This document shows positions 58,801 to 64,000 of a stretch of DNA of 64,000 nt, piece by piece; position 1 is the first letter of the stretch, and each line of letters opens with the position of its first letter. Source of the DNA: Sarocladium kiliense (taxonomy: Eukaryota; Ascomycota; Sordariomycetes; Hypocreales; Sarocladiaceae). Position numbers and translations under genes: made by a program. The notes beneath the pieces were generated by a model. That model saw nothing but the letters and a program-made list of their open reading frames with translations, ran no database searches and had not been told where the DNA came from. The stretch covers positions 1,488,001-1,552,000 of the forward strand of contig JAUZTG010000020.1 of NCBI GenBank assembly GCA_030734395.1. Direction: 5' to 3'.

Positions 58801-59331
58801 AACTGCAAGCTGTAGTCAACTACGGCTCACCAGAGCTCCGATGGGACGTAAGTGGTTCTGACATCATACTACTCATTGGCAACATTGGGTCGCTATCTAG
58901 GGACGTAAGCTAATAGAGGTGCAGATCTTCGAGGAGAAGTGGCGGGAACACGAATGGAAGTATCCTCCAGTACCCGGAAAGAACGGCTACATAGGGTCCG
59001 TCGCAGCTTGGGCTGGGTCAACTTCAGAGCTCGGCGCAGTCTTTGATCCAGAGTTCGACAACCCAGACGACGTTGTGCCATTCCCTCAGGAGCGACTGAC
59101 ACGCAATGTCATCTATAACGCCTGGTGGCTGGGTCGGCTTGCGAACGGTAGCGACATTGCACCCGGCAAGTACAAGTTCGTGAAGACCATCCTCTTCGTT
59201 CTCCCGAGTCGATTGCTAACCTCGCGGTGTTCAGTATGCGGATCGCAGTATTGGCGCCCTTTGGTAATCCACACGCGTCCGACAACTGGGATCGCTTCCC
59301 AACTCCTATGATCGAGGTGCTCGCAGAATAG
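55880..59331 (+). CDS. Secreted subtilisin-like serine protease (S8, vpr/PA-domain type)
   Basis: Twelve exons: 55880-56047, 56115-56465, 56521-56584, 56639-56734, 56799-56863, 56963-57019, 57090-58366, 58437-58546, 58598-58706, 58760-58847, 58925-59175 and 59235-59331. They give 910 residues. A signal peptide (MRSQNLLVLLVTVVGGLTSA) precedes an I9-type propeptide (PGRYIVEFTP onward). The triad is intact: Asp164 in VAVVDTGIDYTHPG, His216 in HGHGTHVAG and Ser524 in DGTSMATP. The oxyanion Asn is in AAGNDG. A PA-like insert sits between them. Residues 580-900 form an Fn3-like C-terminal domain ending FGNPHASDNWDRFPTPMIEV. The family degrades proteins outside the cell. Six short exons early on and a weak GTTCGT donor make exons 3-5 and 11 the least certain, but the total stays in frame. 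It is convergent with the next gene, 76 bp apart. Confidence 0.85.
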
Positions 59332-59407
59332 ATCAACAGTGTGGGAAAAGTACGACGAGTTGTGTGCGAATGGTACTATATTACACGACATATGCGTTTC
59401 ACGTCTC

Positions 59408-61188
59408 CTATCCCTGCTTCTCTTGCTCCTGTGATTCCTTCTCTGCACGCAGCAGTGCTTGTGTCGCTGTCTCAGTCTTGTGAAACCTCCAGGGCTTGAT
59501 CTTGCGCTCGAAAAGCTCGTCCAACTCGGCAGACGATCGACCGGCAGTCTCTGGAATCAGCAGCCACATGCCAATGACCCAGGGAAGACCAACTCCAGCG
59601 TAGAACCAGCCAGTCCTGTATCTCCAGTTCCACTGATTCGCATTGACCATGAATGGCGTAAGAATGGTCATGATCAGGCCTCCGAGAGAGTTAGCCGAGG
59701 CAGCGAAGCCGGATGTGTAGGGACGTAGGCGTTGAGACGAAATCTCGCCGATGTATCCCCATCCGGCTGCTCCATTGGCAGCAATTCCCATGTCTGTTTC
59801 GACGCATATTAGTACTGGCCCTGAAGGAAGGATGACTCGTAGTTGACTTACTCCATAAGCAGGTGAACAGGATAAATACAGGAAGGGTAGCATTTGTCTC
59901 AGGGACCACGCCCAGGATGCCACAGACGACACAGCAGATCCACATGAGGGTGGTCATGGTGCAGGCCATGAGGCGGCGTCCATAACGATCGACAAGGAAC
60001 ATCGCGGCAACAATCGTGATAGTTCCAACACTGGACGTGATAGCCTTGACCTCGAATGGATCCTTGATGCCAGCTTGTTGGAAGAAGTACGTTCCAAATG
60101 TGCCGAAGAGAGCGAGACCTAGGAATTGTTGTGCGACGATGGTCCATAGAGCCGTAATAGTCCTGCGACCATCGGTGCCCTTGAAGATGGCCCACCACTT
60201 CTCGTTCTGCATCTCCTTCGCGACAGTACGCTCGTGCTCGATGTTGAGGGAGAGAACATGGTACTGGTAGTCCGGATCGTAGTCCTTAACGCCGCGGTTC
60301 ACCTGGCTCAGCGCCTTCTTTGCCTTCTCTTCCTTGCCAACGGTGGCACACCACGCCGGGGACTCGGGAAGGATGAGGTAAATGATCGCCATGAGACCAA
60401 TCTGACCCCATTGAGTGTAAATGGGTGTCCTGAAATCATTCGGGTTCTGTTTGTTCATGGCATACAAAGCCATATGGGTGCACCATGTTCCAATCCCCCA
60501 CCAGAAGCTGTAGCTCATCAACAGAGCACCTCTGATGCGAACGGGAGCGACTTCGGCGATGTAGCCCAGGATTGTTGTCTGGAGACCGCCGACACCGATG
60601 CCTCCAAGGCCCCGACCGACGAGCCAACTCTTCCAGTCCGTGGAGAATGTCTCAGCAAAGACGCTGCCGACAAGAATCGTCCATAGACACAACATACCAG
60701 CCTTGCGTCCATAACGGGCACAGACAAAGCCATGACCAGTCTGACCGATGATCTGGCAGACATTTTGAGCGGCACTCCAGCCGCTGAGGATCCCGGACGC
60801 AAGGTATCTCTCACCCTCAGCATTCGTCTCGGTCGCGAACATGGCGACGAAGGCTTTGTTTGCGACGATATTGCCGCTCATACTGGGGGGTTGTTAGTCT
60901 ACATGTCGGCAGAGACGGAGGGGTATCTCAAAGAAACAGAACTTACGAGAGTTGGTAGCCATCAGCAGCAGCGCTCATGGCTGCGATGAAGCAATACAGC
61001 GATGCGAATTTGAACTGCGCGACAGTCTGCCATAGCGTCAGGTCCTCATAGCCAGATGTCGCCTGGCCCTTGTCTGCAGCCTCAATAGCGACTTCGGCAG
61101 GTTTGGCTGCAGTCTCGATATGACGTTGAGCATCCACAGCCGTCTTGTCCTTGATGGACTCTGTCACAGGGTCTTGAGTAGCAGCCAT
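59408..61188 (-). CDS. MFS sugar transporter, alpha-glucoside/maltose-permease-like
   Basis: Three exons (61188-60947, 60882-59852, 59793-59408) give 552 residues. A hydrophilic N-terminus of about 60 residues leads to TM1 (FASLYCFIAAMSAAADGYQL). MFS sugar-porter landmarks are CARYGRKAGM, GRGLGGIGVGGLQTTILGYI and EVAPVRIRGALLMSYSFWWG, LPESPAWCATVGKEEKAKKA, DRYGRRLMACTMT and LIPETAGRSSAELDELFERK. The protein resembles fungal maltose/alpha-glucoside permeases more than hexose carriers, but the substrate is a guess. It is a plasma-membrane protein by family. The last intron contains a perfect TACTAAT branch site. It shares a 446-bp promoter with a divergent Zn2Cys6 regulator, which probably controls it. 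Confidence 0.88.
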
Positions 61189-61440
61189 GACTGGATCTGG
61201 TCAACAGAGAGAGAGGAGAGAAGGATTTGCGCAGCAGCTGGCAACACAGAGCAAAGCCAGCAAAGGCGGACAACGGCCTTATATCAGTCGAATGACACCC
61301 TCACAACAACATGCTCGCCTCCTTTACAGGTCTGAAAACTTCCCCAGACTGCACGACGGAAGGAATCCACCCTTGTTGGAGTAGTGGCAGCTTGGCAATT
61401 CGACTCTCCCGGTACGCTATGTCTGGCGATCCCTGCCTTT

Positions 61441-61523
61441 CTCCAGGGGATTTAGCTATGAGAACCAGGCGAAACTAGTTGGGATCAGGCTACTGCGTTC
61501 CTCCTGGCATGATCATCCCCCGC
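61441..61523. promoter_or_regulatory. Two CreA-type consensus hexamers in the shared promoter
   Basis: CTCCAG at 61441-61446 and CCCCGC at 61518-61523 match the reverse of SYGGRG, the binding consensus of the carbon catabolite repressor CreA. Short degenerate sites are frequent by chance. They are noted because the flanking genes look like a sugar transporter and its regulator. Confidence 0.3.
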
Positions 61524-61548
61524 CTGCGGATGAGTGATCGAGGGCCCA

Positions 61549-61554
61549 TATAAA
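61549..61554 (+). promoter_or_regulatory. TATA box of Zn2Cys6 regulator
   Basis: TATAAA lies 81 bp upstream of the ATG at 61635. This supports that ATG over the in-frame-looking ATG at 61534, which lies upstream of the TATA box. Confidence 0.5.
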
Positions 61555-61634
61555 GTCCGAGGACTCGTCCACGATTACGGGGTTAATCCCGCGGAATTTC
61601 TCTCACCTCGACGCGTCCCCTGGCAGCTGGTCCA

Positions 61635-63515
61635 ATGCGCAGCACCAAGAGCATGTACGTATCGCGAGCCTGTGGTATGTCGCATCCTTCGCTGTAAGAC
61701 ACGGTTGGATCGCTAACATTGTTGGACAGACGTCTGCAAGAGGCGCAAGGTCAAATGCGATGGCGCCAACCCATGTGCCAATTGCAACACGTCAAAACTT
61801 GAATGCTCATACAACATCGTCCCTCGAAGACGCGGGAGGGCTGTCAATAAGAGGCCCTTTGACCCCAAAGAAGAGCCTGACGATCATAGAAGTCCAGTAA
61901 AACCAGCCTCATCACCATTAAGCAACAGACTCCGACCCATTCTCTCCGCAGCAACACCCTCGACAGCCGAGAGCCCTCTTTCTTCAACCGCGTCCGGCTT
62001 GCCATTCCCAGTGGTCTATGGTGCATATAGCCCCGAACTGGACGCTATCAACATATGCACAAGTCTGGTGGACTACTTCGACAGCCTGCATTCGGGCCAA
62101 GACATCCGAGATGTAGCTCATCACTGCATCGACCTGTGGATGGCCTTCCTTTACCCGGTCATCCCAGCTGGCCACGAGCCCACTCTTCGAAGAGGCGTCT
62201 CGGTCTTCAGCCGTGAGAGTCGACCAAGCGCACTTGGGCCGGCAACTTCTTTACGCAAGGATTCACCACAGCTGCCGTACATGAAGAGTTTTGCGCTCAT
62301 TACCGCCGTCTGTGCGTATGTCTGCTCAGCTGCACCTGTGTCGCTTGTGCCACTAAAGGATGCTCTCGCGGGCCCATTCCTCCAAGCCTCGCGAGCCATG
62401 CTCTCATCATACGAGAACTATGACTTGGAGCATCCAGACTCCACGTCTCTTGTGATCAGGACGTGGCATGCTTCGGCCATGCAGAATACTAGTGGCAAAC
62501 ATGGGGCAGCTGCACAGACTCACATGGGCGCTGAGCTTCTTGCCTTACGGCTCAGACTCTACGAGGAGTCGTCTGTAACCCAGTACGATGCTCATGAAGC
62601 TCAGCAACTTCGGGCCATATTCTGGCTTCTGTTCCACTCCGACAAAGCAACTGTGGCTTTCTCAAGTCGCATCTATATTCTTCATGAGCCAAGTTTTGAC
62701 GGAGATGTCACGGTCCAGGAGTACGGGGACTTGACTGTGGTTCCGCACCTTGACGTGACTCGGAAATTTAACAATCCATCCCTTGATGAGCACATCCATG
62801 CAGCATTCCACAAAAAGAGGCGAATGTGGTTAACTGCGGCTGATTTGATCAAAGCTATCCGCTTCTACCCGGTCATACAAACGGCTTCGCCTCAAACTCA
62901 TGCCTCATCTCCGCCTGGGACAACAGCTGCCGGTGAACGGATACATCAGAGCGAGCTCGAGCGGTTGTCTGCTATGTACATCAAGTTTGCGGGTTCAATG
63001 GACATCAGAACCTCCTGGATCTCGCTTCCAGAGCAGCCTAGACTCCCCGATGGGTCCTTGGATCCAGAAACGACTCAATATCGAGAGAGAACCTGCTGGG
63101 CATTGCGGAGCAATGTGATGACCAGTTTCCATTGCCTAAAGCTAATTATCCTGCAGGAGTGCTGTAGCCGCGGCCTTCAAGGCGTCATGGGACTTGGAGA
63201 TTCCGAAGTGTTACTTTCGGGATGGAAGATGGACATTGTCCAGGAGTTCTTGAACGAGTTGCAGCTTGTACCATTTGACTGCTATAAGATGCAAGGCGAG
63301 CCCGGAGTAAGTATTTTCATTGTGTAAACTAGTCTACATTGTGCTGACTGGGTGACCCTAAGGTCCAAAGAATTCGTCAAGTCGGCAGCAGGATGCTTGA
63401 GCTAATGCACAACGCATCAAACGAAGCCATCAAGACGAGGGCGGAGTCGCAATGCCAACAACTATTGGATTATTTAGCCAAGCTTGACTCCAAGTACTCA
63501 GATGAACTTGAATGA
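61635..63515 (+). CDS. Zn2Cys6 transcription factor
   Basis: Three exons (61635-61674, 61730-63306, 63363-63515) give 589 residues. The first intron (GTATGT donor, CTAAC branch) joins MRSTKSMYVSRACD to VCKRRKVKC, restoring a full binuclear cluster: Cys13, 16, 23, 29, 32 and 39 (spacing 2-6-5-2-6). A basic linker (VPRRRGRAVNKRP) follows, then a Pro/Ser-rich region and a fungal-specific regulatory domain. That domain includes HCIDLWMAFLYPVIPAGHEP, YMKSFALITAVCAYVCSAAP and QQLRAIFWLLFHSDKATVAF. The protein should be nuclear and bind CGG-type repeats. Adjacent, divergent placement to an MFS sugar transporter, as in maltose-type modules, suggests local control of uptake. All three splice sites were needed for an open frame. 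Confidence 0.9.
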
Positions 63516-64000
63516 AGCTTTGCATTCCTTATTTTGCAGAAATGAGATATCAATAATACCCATTCCACACTCTTCTTGGTCATGAAAGTGCGACCGCACA
63601 GTTGATCGCCCCAAAGCCAACCCCAAACACGCGGTCCTAGGACATTGGCATACATGTCGTTACTATGATCAACAGGACGCCCCATACCTGTCTAAGCTCC
63701 TGACGAGAATATTAGGCACACAGCCATACAGAGACGGTATCTACGGGAAATCGCAATGGATCAGGTGGTTCAACCATGCCCAGGATCACACGATTGGCTG
63801 CAAGTCGTTTGAAAAAAAGAACAGTGTTCCTTCCAACTACATTAAACTAGTCCGAAACATTCGCACAAGGGTACATTATTCTCGCACCTTCACGAACCCG
63901 AGAGAAACTCACGGACGACGTCATGCACTCATAGATAGACATCGGAACGTCAGCAAGCTCAGCATCAATACAGCTCTATGATGAGAATTGAACTTCCTTT
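63516..64000. other. Right-end intergenic sequence
   Basis: No gene is supported in the last 485 bp. The short minus frame at 63470-63685 has no features. Confidence 0.4.

Noticed and set aside
61534..61716. Alternative start or splice for the Zn2Cys6 gene using the ATG at 61534 or the GTACGT donor at 61655
   Set aside because: The ATG lies upstream of the TATA box, and that donor destroys the first zinc-ligand Cys. The GTATGT donor at 61675 gives a complete cluster.

Overview
The window is nuclear DNA of a filamentous ascomycete (Pezizomycotina). The signs are short GT-AG introns of about 50-120 nt, a fused lycopene cyclase/phytoene synthase, Zn2Cys6 and LaeA-like regulators, CFEM-like and GPI-anchored surface proteins, and a fungal Rac GTPase. 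Dothideomycetes is a guess from the style of the surface proteins, not a demonstrated placement. I find 24 protein genes and one frameshifted gene. I see no tRNA, rRNA, transposon or CRISPR array. Gene models were spliced by hand. Every multi-exon model given sums to a multiple of three, except the frameshifted one.

Layout. 0.4-7 kb: a cyclase-family hydrolase, a divergently placed quinate/sugar-type MFS permease and a cytochrome P450. 7.6-8.0 kb: a small stress protein with STRE and TATA sites. 8.2-16.8 kb: a co-oriented light/pigment block with phytoene desaturase (al-1/carB type), bifunctional lycopene cyclase/phytoene synthase (al-2/carRA type) and a DASH-type cryptochrome/photolyase with a very long Gly/Pro/Gln-rich tail. 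The first two enzymes take geranylgeranyl diphosphate through phytoene and desaturated carotenes to cyclised carotenoids. 19.5-24.7 kb: mitochondrial 2-methylcitrate dehydratase, an LSB1/PIN3-like SH3 protein and the 90S pre-ribosome factor CMS1. 25.2-28.3 kb: a 954-residue Pro/Gly/Ser-rich CFEM-like GPI-type protein. 28.8-31.7 kb: a kinase-fold protein lacking the catalytic Asp. 33.3-46.5 kb: NOP6-like nucleolar protein, Rac GTPase, LaeA-like methyltransferase, the frameshifted gene, CENP-T and SURF1/SHY1.

46.8-59.3 kb: five consecutive genes for secreted or surface proteins. They are a GPI-type protein with 12 copies or relics of a His/Cys motif (HGDHWHC), a small Cys-rich secreted protein, a Ser/Thr-rich GPI-type protein (no visible signal peptide), a secreted endonuclease/exonuclease/phosphatase-fold protein and a vacuolar/extracellular subtilase. 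A 3.3 kb stretch without a gene lies inside this block. 59.4-63.5 kb: an MFS sugar transporter divergent from a Zn2Cys6 regulator, probably a small sugar-uptake module.

The strongest leads are the HGDHWHC repeat protein, a possible splice switch between a secreted and an anchored form in the CFEM-like protein, the Asp-to-Asn kinase, and the carotenoid/cry-DASH linkage.
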